In this document: positions 1-12,719 of the stretch, piece after piece
Layout: each line of letters starts with the position of its first letter
Position numbering within the stretch: position 1 is the stretch's first letter
NCBI RefSeq assembly: GCF_013373865.1
Contig: NC_050476.1
Location: 2,836,501 to 2,900,500, forward strand
DNA length: 64,000 nt
Direction: 5' to 3'
Source of the DNA: Monomorium pharaonis
Lineage: Eukaryota > Arthropoda > Insecta > Hymenoptera > Formicidae
The notes under the pieces: generated by a model
What the model saw: the letters and a program-made list of their open reading frames with translations, nothing else
Told to the model about the DNA's origin: nothing
Database searches by the model: none
Program-made: the position numbers and the translations under genes

Positions 1-1070
1 TTTAAATCAAATAAAATACATTTAAAAAACATACGATAGTTACGATAATTTAAACACTTTCCGAGTTAAAATTGAATTTAACATTAATGATATTTATTAT
101 CTTGCGGGTATTTAATTTGTATGACAAATAAAATTATGTGTGATACACGGTATTCAAATATGTAAAATTTTTCTGTAGTTATCTGACGCGGAAAATGTTA
201 AGCGATTTTCAGAGCGTAGCACAAAAAGAATTTTGATATATCAACAGGATATCGACCAGTTATGCATGACAAAAACGATATGTCCGCACAAACATACGAC
301 CTCGAACCTCGATATACCTCTCCAATCGTAAGGAAAGTGGTATATATACCATAAAATGTATATCAGAATGAAACGCGTCGTAATACGCACGGTATCTATT
401 CGCACTTAACTATGTGTCACGGTTCACCGCGGAAACAACAATTACGTGAAAAATGACTATTGCGTGGCGTGAAGGTCATTGCGGAGCAGCAAGAATCACT
501 ATTCGAGCGATCATGTGCTACAGAGAGATATTTACCTCGCCTATCCCACCGGGTTCTCTAATACTTTACGGCTTATGGAAGTTAATAGGCTGATTAAATG
601 CAAATTTGTTGCGAGCGATTATATCGCAAATATCGAAGAGGTGCGGAAAGATCATAAACAACAATCTGGCATACCATCATCGAATATCGAAATGTCGCGC
701 TCGGGTCGGCATCGAGAGGGGAATTGATGGCATTGTTGATTCGTCACGCCTTGAATGGAAAAGAGATTAGTGCAAAATGACAATTGTTTAGTCGCTGCAA
801 TAATCCACTGTAGCGACAGTAATGCGCGATGGGAATAATAAGAGGCTCGATTGCCCTGAGTGACGAGGAATTAGGTGACATAATGATTTACTAAGAAGCA
901 GCTGTCAGAGAACGGGCATGACATAACAGACTCTAACGAGCCGGAAACTTGTTACTCTCCTTAAAAAAGTTAGCCGTTACATCACACGCACCGTACGTTA
1001 ACGGTGATGGCGAATACGTTTCAGCTTAAATATAATTAAACAGTTCTTATGCACTATAAAAAAGCAGAGG

Positions 1071-1074
<4 letters not shown>

Positions 1075-1120
<46 letters not shown>
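1075..1120. repeat. (GA)n microsatellite
   Basis: An almost pure GA dinucleotide run of about 45 bp. Simple repeat with no coding meaning. Confidence 0.95.
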
Positions 1121-1123
<3 letters not shown>

Positions 1124-4100
1124 GGGAAAAGAAAGATATTGCTACATATTGGGCACATGTACATTTTATGTATTATATCAAGACACACTAAATGACCCTT
1201 CAGCGTGTTCTATTTTTTTCAAGGTACCAATTCTTAGATTCCATCAGTCCACTACTCACCCTAAGCCTAAAATCACACCCATCAGACAATACGGACTGGT
1301 GAGATGAAGAGGCGCCGCATTGGCGTGGGCCAATCTTTCTTCTTTCTCTACCGCTTCGTGATGTCCTAACGCGATGATTCCGAAGATGATTTTGCCTTCG
1401 TTTCCGAACCCCGCGTTGGTTACCCGATCGTATGATCATCCCTAAGTGGCTGTGCGACCGGTGCATTAGTTACGGCCGGATTGGTAATGACGTTTTCATT
1501 CTAATAAATGATGCACGCGGAGACGTAAGAGCGTGAGAGGTCGGCGAGAGAAGAAAGAGCCAGAGCGCCCGAAGAGAAGAGAAGTGGGATAGAGCGAGGA
1601 GTTGGTCGTTGTCCAGAGACGACGATGCACCCTCATCCTTTCTGTCCCGCTCGATTCTCTACCCGACGTCTTCTCTCTCACACATGCACACATATACGCA
1701 CGCACACATACACGCAACTTCGGGATGGTTCTTTTGCACTAAACCGCCTTCTTCTTTTTCTCCTCTTCCTCCTCCTCCTCCTCTCGGGTGGAGGATTTTC
1801 TCATCGTGCGGAGGACTCGTCAGTTTCTTCGAGAGAGGCGCCCTTGGCCCTCTCCGGACCTCAGCCGGTATCTCTACGGCCCTTACATATATGTATCTGT
1901 GTATACATGTGCATTGCGGACGTATATGTGCGAGCAGGCACACGCGCTCTCCACTTCCTCTCGCCGCGTCTCTCGTTCGTACATTCGGTCTCGAAGAGTC
2001 GAAGGAAGGCCAACAGCGGCGAGAGAAGAAGACAGGGCGTGGTCGTGATCTCCCGCACTGCAAAGCGCGTTTATTTGGCCGAGAAATATCTCCTACGTTC
2101 CCTCCAATGTTGCTGACATTGCATCTCTCTCCCCCCCTCCCCATAGTAGATTAAAATATTAAGGAGCAACGATTAAACTTTCTTTTGTCCTAAAAATCAT
2201 ACGTTTTAGACATTTGTACAATCAAAGCAATTCAAGCTTTAAAGATGTATTAATAAATATTGTTATATCTCAAATAACTGTGTCTGATTTAATTGAATGA
2301 ATAAAATGAAATTTATGAAATTAAAAACTGCGTTTCATGTTTTTAATCTCTTGAGACCCCAGGCGCCTGTACATCATGCGCCTGTATCTTCATCTTATCT
2401 TCCACTGCCCCTCCCCCTAACTTGTGCCCGGCTTCCGATGGACCTTTACGCATGTACGCCCTTTCCTCGTTCTCTTTCCACGCTTTCCAATCGGCGGCTA
2501 GAGCATGCACGCACACACGCGCGCACGTGTGTCGGGTCGCATCGGAAGGCGCGTCACGCGTTTCGAGTCCAACGTCGTTCTTCGTAGCATGGTAGAGAAA
2601 TGGGGAACGCGTGGACAGCGCAATGAGTGCGGCTCGCGACGAAGGAACGAAAATAGTGAAGAGAGATAGAGAGAGTAAAAACAGCCCTCTTCTGCTCAGC
2701 CCCTTATTTTGCTCTCTTTTTCCCATCGCTTCCCCTTTTCCTTCTTGGCAGAGTCACGTCCTCGGACTTTGTGTCGAAAAAGAAGATACGAGATGGAGTG
2801 AGGACGAGGTTCAGGATGTTTACGCCTGGATGATTATCGCTCGATCGATTCGAGGATCGATAGGCATCCGTCCGGCTAGATAACTCTGCTAGCGGATAGA
2901 TTTAATTACGAACGGAATATTTAGTTGGTTTATTTTAGCTCCTATAGTCGTAAACGTTCCTCAACCTGCGACAGAAATACTACGTTGTTACTTGGGAGAT
3001 AGATAACTAATTTACGGAAGTATGTTGATTTTCTAATAAAACCTTTTCTCTTTCTTTCTCTTTTCTTGTTTTTCCAGATAAAACGGCTTGGCCTTTTAAT
3101 ATTACGCAAAATTAATAAAGTTTACGCGAGTAAAACTTTTCATATTAATGTAAAATATTTTTTCGAGCTGTTTAACACAAAATTATATCTTTATATTTTA
3201 TTATTATATTTTGTTGTTAGGTTTTCTAAATTATACTATTTGTATAGTATACAATTATATATTCAAAAAGGAAAATTAGATAATTGTTCTCGCAATGAAT
3301 AAGATAATTGTTCTCGCACGCGCAGAAAGCGCATATTAATTCCTATTATCGAACGAATTATCAGGATATTGCACGACCAATTCCAAAAGTGACCTCGATT
3401 CCAAGTAACATATCGCGTATCAGATCTCTTCAAGGCCGTTCTACCAAATGAGACCCGGAATCGAATACCGTACACTTTAAATGAGGTTCTCGATCGTGTA
3501 TACGTGAAATTTCGCCTTCTCTTTCACTACTTCTCGCTAAATCTGTCATCAAACTTTATAGAATATTTGTCCTTCAGTCTTCGAATTTCGAGGTGTTTTC
3601 GCTTTCTTCGTTAATGACGATCGTTTATAAACTGATTCCATTAATTAAAACGGCCTACGTGGTTCCAATTCCAATCGGAATAAAATCGTAAAGTTTATTA
3701 AAATTTACGCTGAATTAATTTAACAGAAAATTTATTTTTATTACGTTAGACTTATGGTTTCTTTCCCCAAGAATTCTTTTATACATTTTGCTGCCGCGAA
3801 ATTCAACACAGTTTGTTAGAATACACGAATATGGAAATAATGGTCATTGCACGAATGTTCGAGATAATAATAATGGCTGTAAGGAAAGCTCTTTATAACC
3901 GCGTGTAATTCGTTCGGACAGAGAATCCTGCGGCGATGATCCAGTCTCAATATTGTAACCGCGAATTACTGAAAATGCCTTATTTTGCGAATGTCACAGC
4001 CGCCGGTGCAAAAGAAGGGAGAAAGAAAAGAATGAGAATGCCAGTGTTAAATTCTCTCTCTTCGTGTACAGACAAGCCAGAGGCCTCTCATTACAGATTC

Positions 4101-6231
4101 CGTGCGGAGTATTTGATTACCTGCGACGATAACAAATTTCAGTAATGCGCGTTGAGAACGAGGAGATAATTAATATTATCGAACGCGTATAAAATTCCTT
4201 TCGCCGAGGTGGACGTCTATGTAGCTGGAGGAGCAGGCGGAGAAGGAGAGAGAGAGAGAGAGAGGAAACATGCCCAATGCGGACGTACGGAAGATGTAAT
4301 CCAACGTGACACTGAAGCGGAAAGTAACATCCCGGGGCGATGTAACTCGACGATGTACGACGTGATGAACGAGCGCTCGCTGTGAATCATTTTATGAGTT
4401 TTATAATATTGGCCAGTTTTATATAGCCTGCCTCAGAAGTCGCGCACTTTCTCCGAGCCAATATAAGAAGAATGATGGCTGTTTCAATATGTTACAGATG
4501 ATGTAAAGTCCTTAAAGCAAAGGGGAGCGAAATGCGTAACTTGCGAAATGCGAAGCATGAATGATTTTAAGTAGATGTAACTTTAACAATCGATAAAATT
4601 GTGCCGATGACATAAAGTATCATTGTCAATATCATTTATCGGAATTGGAGACACACTTCTTCCCGATTTACCGCAAATTATTCAGTTAAGAATCGCCGCT
4701 AGAAATTTCAGATACGCGGTTTCACTAAGGAGCGGCCATCATCTGGAAAGGGTTTAAAGCGAGAAGGAAGGCGGAGAGGAGTCGGGGTATGGAAGGCCGC
4801 GAAAACGATGTCAGCACGACGAAACGCAGGGCAGGTAAACGGGGGCGGGCGGGAGTCGAGAAAGAGTTTAAGCTGGTTCGGTTTTCTCCTTGGCCTCTGG
4901 ATCGCGATCGTTTCCATCGGAGCGCGCCCGGGAGAGCCAGCCGCGCCGGTAGCCAGGGGGCAGGAGCAAAAAAATTCAAAGCCGACGCCACTCATGCCGG
5001 CGAACGGATTTTTATATCGAGCACATACGGGGCCGAGACATGCGTACGATAATGCGTGCGTGCGTGCGTGTGCGTGTGTGCGTACGATGACTCGCGCGAT
5101 GCTACTGCACACGAAAAAGTTTATATATGTATTTAGCCTTGTAGAGATCAATACACGCAAGTACCTCTATTCTCTGGTGCAACACTTTTTATATTATTTG
5201 GGAGAAATTATCGAGCCATTGAAATTGAAATGTACGGAAAAGGGGAGACATTGTGTACATTTCTTTCCTGCAATTTTTAAAATTAATATTGAATAGTTCA
5301 ATAGAAAATTCAAAAACACTTAAAAATTAATCTGTTGCAATTAAAAGTAAAACATTTAGAGTTCGAAAAATAAAAATTTGCGAAAAAACTTAAAAAGTTC
5401 GTTTAATTTAGTATAAATTTTTTTCGGAAGCTGTCACAATTATATATTTTTGAGAAATATCTGCTAGCTTTCCTGGTTCTTAAAAGATATTGGTGAAATA
5501 AGTTTTATTGATACGACAAAACTGAAATAGATAATTAAAAGAAAATATTTCTACTGCCTGCACTCAATTACACAAAGTTGAAATTACATAAGTTGAAACA
5601 ATAATGCTTACGATACTTGATTAATTTGCAAATTAATATGTGAATGAAGAAAATCGAAATTTTCTTGCTACAGAAAGATATTTACACTTGATATCGGTTG
5701 AGAAACGTTTTTAACGATCGACGTGTATCGGATCGCGCATTTGTAAGGTGAAGAAAACGGGTGTACACGGTGCAAAGACAGACTTCTCCTTCCTCGAAGC
5801 GAGGGAGCGCGAAGGTATACTTTGTCCAGGAGTGTTGCACGTATCGCATCGGATTTCACGTGGGGTCTGTGGTTCCTTGGGAATGGATACTTGTGCGGTT
5901 ATGGATTACGATCGCAGCAGTTTGCCACGACTGAGGCATACTGCGAGTGTACACAAGACAAGCACGTGAAACCTTTCGATTCACCGATTGACCCTTAGGA
6001 AGCATAGTGAAACGAAATCTGGGAAGATTGTTACGAAAAATAAATGACTAAAGATCATGGCACTGAATGCAAAAAATATGATAAGTACAACAATGCATAA
6101 TAAGAACGAAATATATGAATTAGTCCAAAAAAACCGATAAATAAATTTTTGAATGAAGATTATAAAGAGCATATTTAATCATCATAAATATTCTCCTAAA
6201 AAAAATATATATGTAGAAAATTTGTATTTCA

Positions 6232-6254
6232 TACACACACACACACACACACAC
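6232..6254. repeat. (CA)n microsatellite
   Basis: A short pure AC dinucleotide run in AT-rich DNA. Confidence 0.95.
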
Positions 6255-8120
6255 ATTATATGCATAAATCTTTATAGATTTTAATCATATGAATATATAT
6301 GTATATCAGCGAATGCAGTTATTTAATTCAAGTAAAAAATAGAATTTATATTCTTAATTGAGTTTGAAATGTTTTCTATACATTACTTACGCCTACGTTT
6401 AGATACGTTAAAAAAAAGAAAACATATATTTAAAACAAAGTATAATTGCAGTTGTTCTCAACGGGATTGATCGTATCTATTCAGAAACGGACGAAAGATC
6501 TAAGCTTATTGACTTCAACGATTGATAACATTATTCTTAATTTAAAAATTCCAAATGAGAAATAATTAAATTTGTTTACACATGAAAAATAAATATTTAA
6601 ATGTGTAACACAATAAATGCATACATACATATTAGAGAATTTCAAGCTTGTGCTGTTTTACTGACAGTGGTTAATAATTAGATTTTTATAAAAGAGAACT
6701 GCTTGGTTTTGTAAATTATATATAGTTTTAGAATCTTCGATAATTTCATATTATTGTATAATAATATATTGCAAATCTGAACTAAATTCCGTAACATATA
6801 ATTTCTACATTATCAATAGTATATAAGTCAGTTTTTATCGTAATCATCTGAAGAAAAATTTTATTGTCTTATTTTATTGTTATTTCAGAAAATTGATAAT
6901 GATATTATATGTTAACTTTAATATTTTAATTGACAAAATAATTAACAAATCATATAATTTTTTTAGAAAAATAAAAAGTATAGTAAAAAAGTATAAAACT
7001 GTAGTATGTTATGCATGATAATTTTAAATGCGAGAAAAATTTGCATTTACCATTGTTTGACTATTGTTTCATCCTTTACAAAAAGTTTTCTTACCGGTTT
7101 AATATTTTCATTAGTCCCAGCTTCCTTCCGGAATATTCCGGAACACGTTTCAAAAATCAATTAAGGAAGCAGTTTGGACACATGCTGAGAGGGACCTTCA
7201 GGCAAACACTCCTAAGATACTATTTTCATTTTTTGATTTCTAAATTGTCTCTGCAAAATTACATCCAGAAATAAAAAAGCCATTCTTTAAATTTAAATCA
7301 TTGAGAAATCTTACTGATTTAAAGTGCTATACTTACAATTGTGATTATCGGTGAATATTCACTGTCAATCATTGATTTTGATTAAGATAGGGATATTCTT
7401 ATTGATTAGAATCAGTATATACGGCCTGCTCAGGCGATTTTTATTATAGAAATGATAATATACTATAAGAAACCTTGATGAGTGCGTTATATACAATATA
7501 AATATTAAATATAAAAAAATATATAATTGTTAAAAAATTCAAAATATTATGACAATTAAATAAAACACTTAATGAAACAAATGCAGCTTGCAATTATTAA
7601 TAACAAATAAAAGCTTCATTTATTTTGTTGTGTCATTTAATTCTTGTTTTAAATTTTTCGACTATTGTATATCATTTTATAATAATACATTGCAAATATG
7701 AATTTGCATGATATTATCATATATAATTTTTGTATTGTCAATGGCACATAAATCAACTTCCAATAAACTGTCGGGAACGAGTTGTTTTTTATCACTACTT
7801 CAAAGTTGATAAATTCATCCAGTATGTACAATGTATTTGCTGTAAAAATCGTAATAACTTTTTTAAATATATACTGCAATATACCTTTGATATAGATTAT
7901 ATATTATTAAATTAAATAACTTAATTATTGTTATTAAATAATCAATGCAGATCAGGATGTTAAATTAAAATTGATAGCGTTTTTTGTTCGACTTCTTTTC
8001 CCGAGTACTCCTTTAAAATGATTCAATATAACTTAATCTAACGAATAAATTCTTGTTGTCTGCATTTTAAATAAAAGATAAATCTAGATTTGAGAACTTG
8101 TAAAATTATGGGACACTTAC

Positions 8121-8400
8121 CTATACACGTTGCGTCGAATAAGTTCACTGATTGCTTTGAAAATAAAAGCCAACATATGCAAAGGTCGGGAGAAATTCAT
8201 GCACGTTCGCAGCTGTGCTGATGATGGATCTGGCATGCCCTTACCTCTCCGCCCTACATAGATTTTAAGGGAGATTTCCTTGTGAAAAAAGAAGCAGGGG
8301 ATCGGAAATTTTTGAGAAAATTGTGCGTTTATTAGTGAAGACGACGTTCGAGCAATCTCACCGCTTAATTTCATCGACGATGCCGACGCGAGGCCTCTGG
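8121..8400 (-). other. Possible exon end on the minus strand
   Basis: Read on the minus strand, this patch ends in a strong splice donor (TATAG followed by GTAAGT) at 8121/8120. It is less AT-rich than its surroundings and has an open minus frame of about 85 codons that encodes no family I recognise. It could be an untranslated or first exon of an unidentified minus-strand transcript. The upstream limit is a guess, and a chance donor is quite possible. Confidence 0.25.
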
Positions 8401-9040
8401 AAGTCGCGTTGAGGTCCTAAATGAACAGCCCTACTAAAGACAGAAGAGGAGAGAACGAAGAGTCTGAGTGTCTTCGACGAAGACATTTAACGTCTATATC
8501 ACAAAATTTCTATATCACATACATTCTTGCGACTTGCTTGCAAAAGTTTTGCAGCAAACAGAAATCAATGAAACAAAGATTTATAATAATAAATATAATA
8601 ATAACAATAGAGAGAGAGAGTCGCATAATAGTAATAATAATTATCTATAACAATATATTAACAATGACAATAATAATAAGATAATATTGCATTTACAAGT
8701 CCTAAAAGGGACATTTAAGTCTATTTATATCATTGTCGTTCTATCCTCTTCTCTCTTGATCTAATCGCACAATTCTCACTGCTTACGATCTTCACTGTAT
8801 CACGTTCGTCTTCCGCATCGGTGTCACGCAAGCACGGCGTCGATGCTAGAATTAAGATCGACTTGAGATCTCCACTAGGTACCGTCGTCTTTCGCTTTCG
8901 GTCGCGGTGGACGGGCTGTCCTCGCGTCGAACAAAGAATCGAAGATTTAAAAAGACTCACACATCACTCTCTCGCATTCTCTCTCACGGTTTCTCTCGCA
9001 CGCTCGCATTCGGCACCTATGTGGAACATAGCACATATTT

Positions 9041-9081
9041 TTCTGTATATTTATATATATATTTTTTTCTCTCTTTATATT

Positions 9082-9112
<31 letters not shown>

Positions 9113-9125
9113 TTATATTTATAAT
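9041..9125. repeat. AT-rich simple repeat
   Basis: A run of TATATT and TA units with short CT interruptions. The open plus-strand frames across it, rich in Ile and Tyr, are artefacts of the repeat. Confidence 0.85.
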
Positions 9126-12074
9126 CATTTTTCTTTTCTTTTCGTTCATTATGCCTATCTATATATTATCTACAGGGCAGTAGCCAAACGCTGACTGACT
9201 GAGTGTTGTCGCTTGTGCTATCCGCTCGCGACGATACCGACGACTTCGATTTGACTAGAGAGACGCGCGTTCATATATCGTCTCGCGCTTCCCGATCACG
9301 GTGATCAATCTCGGGGTGAGCACGCGCGTCTTTTCTTATGCGTTATGTATAATGGTTGACAATGTCTACCTGTCGCGACGTGTAATACCGATTCTATGTC
9401 GCAAATGGAGATCGCGCGGGTGCGCCGCGATGCGCTCGAAATTTTATCGCTCTTTTCTTTGGTCGTTTCATTGAGCGGCGAATGTTACGTACGTCGTTCG
9501 CCGATGCGTTCCAGCGAATTCCTGAGAGTATATTGTTTCACGAGGAGGAGGAGAGGGGGGGAATAAAAGAATAAGTACGTAAATAATATGAGCCTCTTGA
9601 GCTTGCGAGCTTGCGTCGTTCTCTTCCCCGATCGTGACGCAGAGATCGATCTCACGCGACGTGAGACGAGATGCTAACAGTCGGCGGCAGGTTTACATCT
9701 GACATTTATTTGCGCGTGACTTGTGTCTGACATAATTATGAACGCCGGAGGAGCTTCTCCGGGACATTACTTTACATTAAGCTGGCTATTAATCTCTGCA
9801 TTTAACATTAGTCACGTGAGTTTCTGGCACTTTCCCATATTTCTTCATTGTAGCGTTCCGAGAAGACTCTCTGGTGCTTGCCATTACTCATCATTGTCAA
9901 ACACAGCGCTATGCACGTACTGCAATAGATCTCAGATGTAAACGGACTATAGGGGATATTCGGGCGACACTTCTGGAAGCGGAAGATAAAACCCCGAGGG
10001 CGAAATGAATTGTCCGAGTCGAAGCGCATCGCGGCCGAGAAGAAATCCTGATGGCAAGCGGGCGTCGCGGTGCTAATGACGTTCTAGCTTTCCGATCGCG
10101 CATTCCGATTGCTTACAAACGTCAATGACACTCGAATGTTTCGCCGTGTCTGTCTTTTTAAATTTATTTTATTTTAAATATTCCTATTCCATACTTTCCT
10201 TGTATCTGAATTAATGTTAAAAGACGCGTCCGCACCGCGACGTCTCGCCGCTTTTCGTCGAGCTTCCGTAAAATTTCTCTCTCTCTTTCTCCCTTTCTCT
10301 CTTTTTTCTCCCCGCGTGCCTCCTCTTTCATCACGCTCTCATCACGCATCTACGATGACAGTTCAATTTCGATGCGACAGCCTCGACTTGTCACGCGAGT
10401 TCGAGGGACACTTGGTATATTTTTTTCTCGTGTTTAGGCCATTTTCTTCCACGATCGCGCGTTTCCGCGTGACGATGACTAGATTCTACACGAGCGTACG
10501 CGCTTTGCGTCAGCGTGGGTATGCGTGTGCGTGTATGTGTGTGTGTGTGTGTGCGTATCTCTGTACACGTATAATGTATGTACGTGCGCGTATCGGTGTA
10601 ATCATGTGTGCGTATGCATGTGATTCGTGTGGATTGAATGTCATTCTTTTCTTTGGTGATCGTCAGATTAGTTGGCTTCAACGCACATTCGATCTTTGGT
10701 GTGTTCTCGCTGGCAGTAGCTCAATATCCGCCATGGGGATGACGCACCAGAAGTGGCGAAGATCCCTGTCCATCGGTAATCCGTAAAAGTGTGATGAGAA
10801 TCGAACGAATCGAAATACCCTTATGGTTCTCCCCCCCTCCCCTTAAAAAACTTTCCTTTTTCTCTCCCTTTCTCTTTCTCGACACTCTCCACGTTTTTCG
10901 TGTGATAAGTACGTACGATATCGCGACCTCGTCCTTTCCGAGGAGAAAACTCGCGGACTACAGATGATTGTAGAAAAGTGCGCGCGATAAAAAATGCATT
11001 ACGTTACCCTGAAGTTATAGCGGGCTGTATGACGATGTTGACTCGATTCTCCCCCATCCATGGAAGATAAATGTCGCAGAAACGAGAGAGACATAGAGAG
11101 ACATAGAGGAAAATAGAGAGAAGTAGAGAAAAAGAGAGAGAAAGAGAGATAGAGAAAAGAGAGGAGGGAGGGGAGAGAAAGAGAGCAAACGGTGTAAGTT
11201 CGATCTTGAGCAGATTAAACCTATCTTCACGAAGACACGCGACACATTCTCGACGAGTCCTGGCTACGCGCGTTAATCTTAAGATCACAGGAGACAATCG
11301 CGATAAAATGCGTCCGGGATCAATTGCGTCCTGAGAGAGGGGATAAGTATGCATTATTCCGCGGAAGTTCAATTCGCGAGCTTGCACAGCTTGTCCTTCC
11401 GCGGAAAAATGTGTTCGCGAAATTTCGGTCGAATACATATGACTAGAAATATGTGACGATTATCATGTCATCAACATCAAATGCGTCGAAGAATTACAGT
11501 TATGTATAATACGTTGTGAGCATCTCGTTTCGTCGAATAGTATTAAGACTTAAATCCGATAGTCGACCTCTTTCAGTCTGCTTGGCCTCTGGCAAATTGA
11601 GTTAGAATCATAGCATTTCACATTTTACATGCGCGAATTTAATTAAAAAAACTAAGAGTACCCAGAATAACTATTCTTTCAAATTTACTTTGATACAAAA
11701 GAGGAGAATACTTGGACTATTTATAATAGCTCGTGAAAGACATAAGGTATGTGATTCAAATCGAATTCGCTTTTAAGCCGAGAAGAGCGAAAGAGAAAGG
11801 GGAAGCTCGCGAGTCCGAGTCCTATTCAAGTTTTCGAGTTTACAACTACAACGAGGGTAGATCGCGAGGCTCGAAGATCGATGGACACGGGAGGATCGAT
11901 GGTGTTCGCGTTGGTGTCCGCCATCCCCGTGCGATCGCGTGACCTTCCTTTCTCCGGCTACAATCCACCATCCCATGTGCATGCGCTCTGCGCCGAACCC
12001 CTGAAAATGGAACGCCGCGATTTGTAATCTACGCGACCGACCGCGATCGCGATCTCGTCGTTTAGTCCATCGTA

Positions 12075-12131
12075 ATCATTATCATCATCATCATCATCAT
12101 CATCATTATCATCATCATCATCATCATCATC
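12075..12131. repeat. (ATC)n microsatellite
   Basis: A trinucleotide ATC/GAT run of about 57 bp with one or two interruptions. Read on the minus strand it would encode an aspartate run, but it lies downstream of the RGS stop codon, so it is most likely in the 3' untranslated region or intergenic. Confidence 0.9.
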
Positions 12132-12479
12132 GGTGTCGTAATGGCTCGCGTGCAATGGCGAGCGCGATTACATGGCCCCGTTGCGCCTTCGCATGGAAGA
12201 GCGAATCACTGAACAAGCTCCCGGCTTCCGTGCGAGCAATCTGACGCGACCAGAAAGCTCGTCGTCCACCCGTGGGGATGGAGATTCCCTCCTACGAGGG
12301 ATCAGCTTCGTCAGCCATGTCCGCTCGGACGATTCCTCGCCTCGACGGTGGCTTTCCGACGAGGAGGGTGTTTCCGAACCCTTACCGAACGGTTCGGCCG
12401 ATTGTGGCTTTGATGAAGGTGCTTGATTTTAGAGGTCTTGGTCCGCGCTCCCGACGTCTCTGGACCATCACGATCACGA

Positions 12480-12719
12480 TTACGTCGCCCCTCGTTTGCT
12501 TTTCGCCTTCCCACTGTGCTCCTGCCCGGTGCTCGGGCTGGGCGAGCCGCTGCTTTGCACTCTGGCCACCCTCCGGTAAATCTCGCTGTTGATAAAACGC
12601 GGATACGAGTCCCGATGCATGAGGGTGTAGATTTGCAGCTGTGCCTCGTCGAAGGCATGCGGCGTAGGCTCCAACATGTTGCGATTCACGATTTCCCGCA
12701 CTCGCGAGTCCAGACTCAC
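12480..12719 (-). CDS. dhit: RGS gene, terminal coding exon 3
   Basis: Acceptor GTGTTTGCAG, then in phase 0 VSLDSRVREIVNRNML, which continues the domain exactly as in RGS17/19/20 (SPKE followed by VSLDSRVRE). The RGS domain ends near FINSEIYRR. A Ser/Lys-rich tail follows, ending at TAA (12482-12480). Confidence 0.93.
   Translation of the reverse strand: MSLDSRVREIVNRNMLEPTPHAFDEAQLQIYTLMHRDSYPRFINSEIYRRVARVQSSGSPSPSTGQEHSGKAKSKRGAT

Larger units (their letters stand above)
1..8100. other. Gene-free AT-rich stretch
   Basis: I see no supportable protein gene here. The open frames are short, low in complexity or interrupted, and none shows a known domain. The stretch holds a GA microsatellite near 1.1 kb, a GC-richer patch with CT and GA tracts at about 1.5-2.7 kb, another at 4.7-5.1 kb, a CA microsatellite at 6.2 kb, and two diverged copies of an AT-rich repeat near 6.74 and 7.66 kb. 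It could be intergenic DNA or the intron of a gene extending outside the window. Confidence 0.5.
8750..12470. other. Mixed GC-richer non-coding stretch below the RGS gene
   Basis: CpG-rich segments alternate with GA/CT and TG microsatellites, for example TG/CG at 10,525-10,555 and GA at 11,090-11,180. No frame shows domain-like sequence. The part nearest 12,480 lies directly downstream of the RGS stop codon on the minus strand, so it probably includes that gene's 3' untranslated region. I could not fix a polyadenylation site. Confidence 0.4.

Noticed and set aside
1609..2154. Overlapping frames of 160-180 codons on both strands
   Set aside because: GC-rich low-complexity DNA with CT and CA tracts keeps several frames open at once; none resembles a domain and no splice structure fits.
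10214..10786. Plus-strand frame of 190 codons
   Set aside because: Cys/Val/Arg-rich translation of TG/CG and CT repeats; no recognisable domain, and the opposite strand is equally open.
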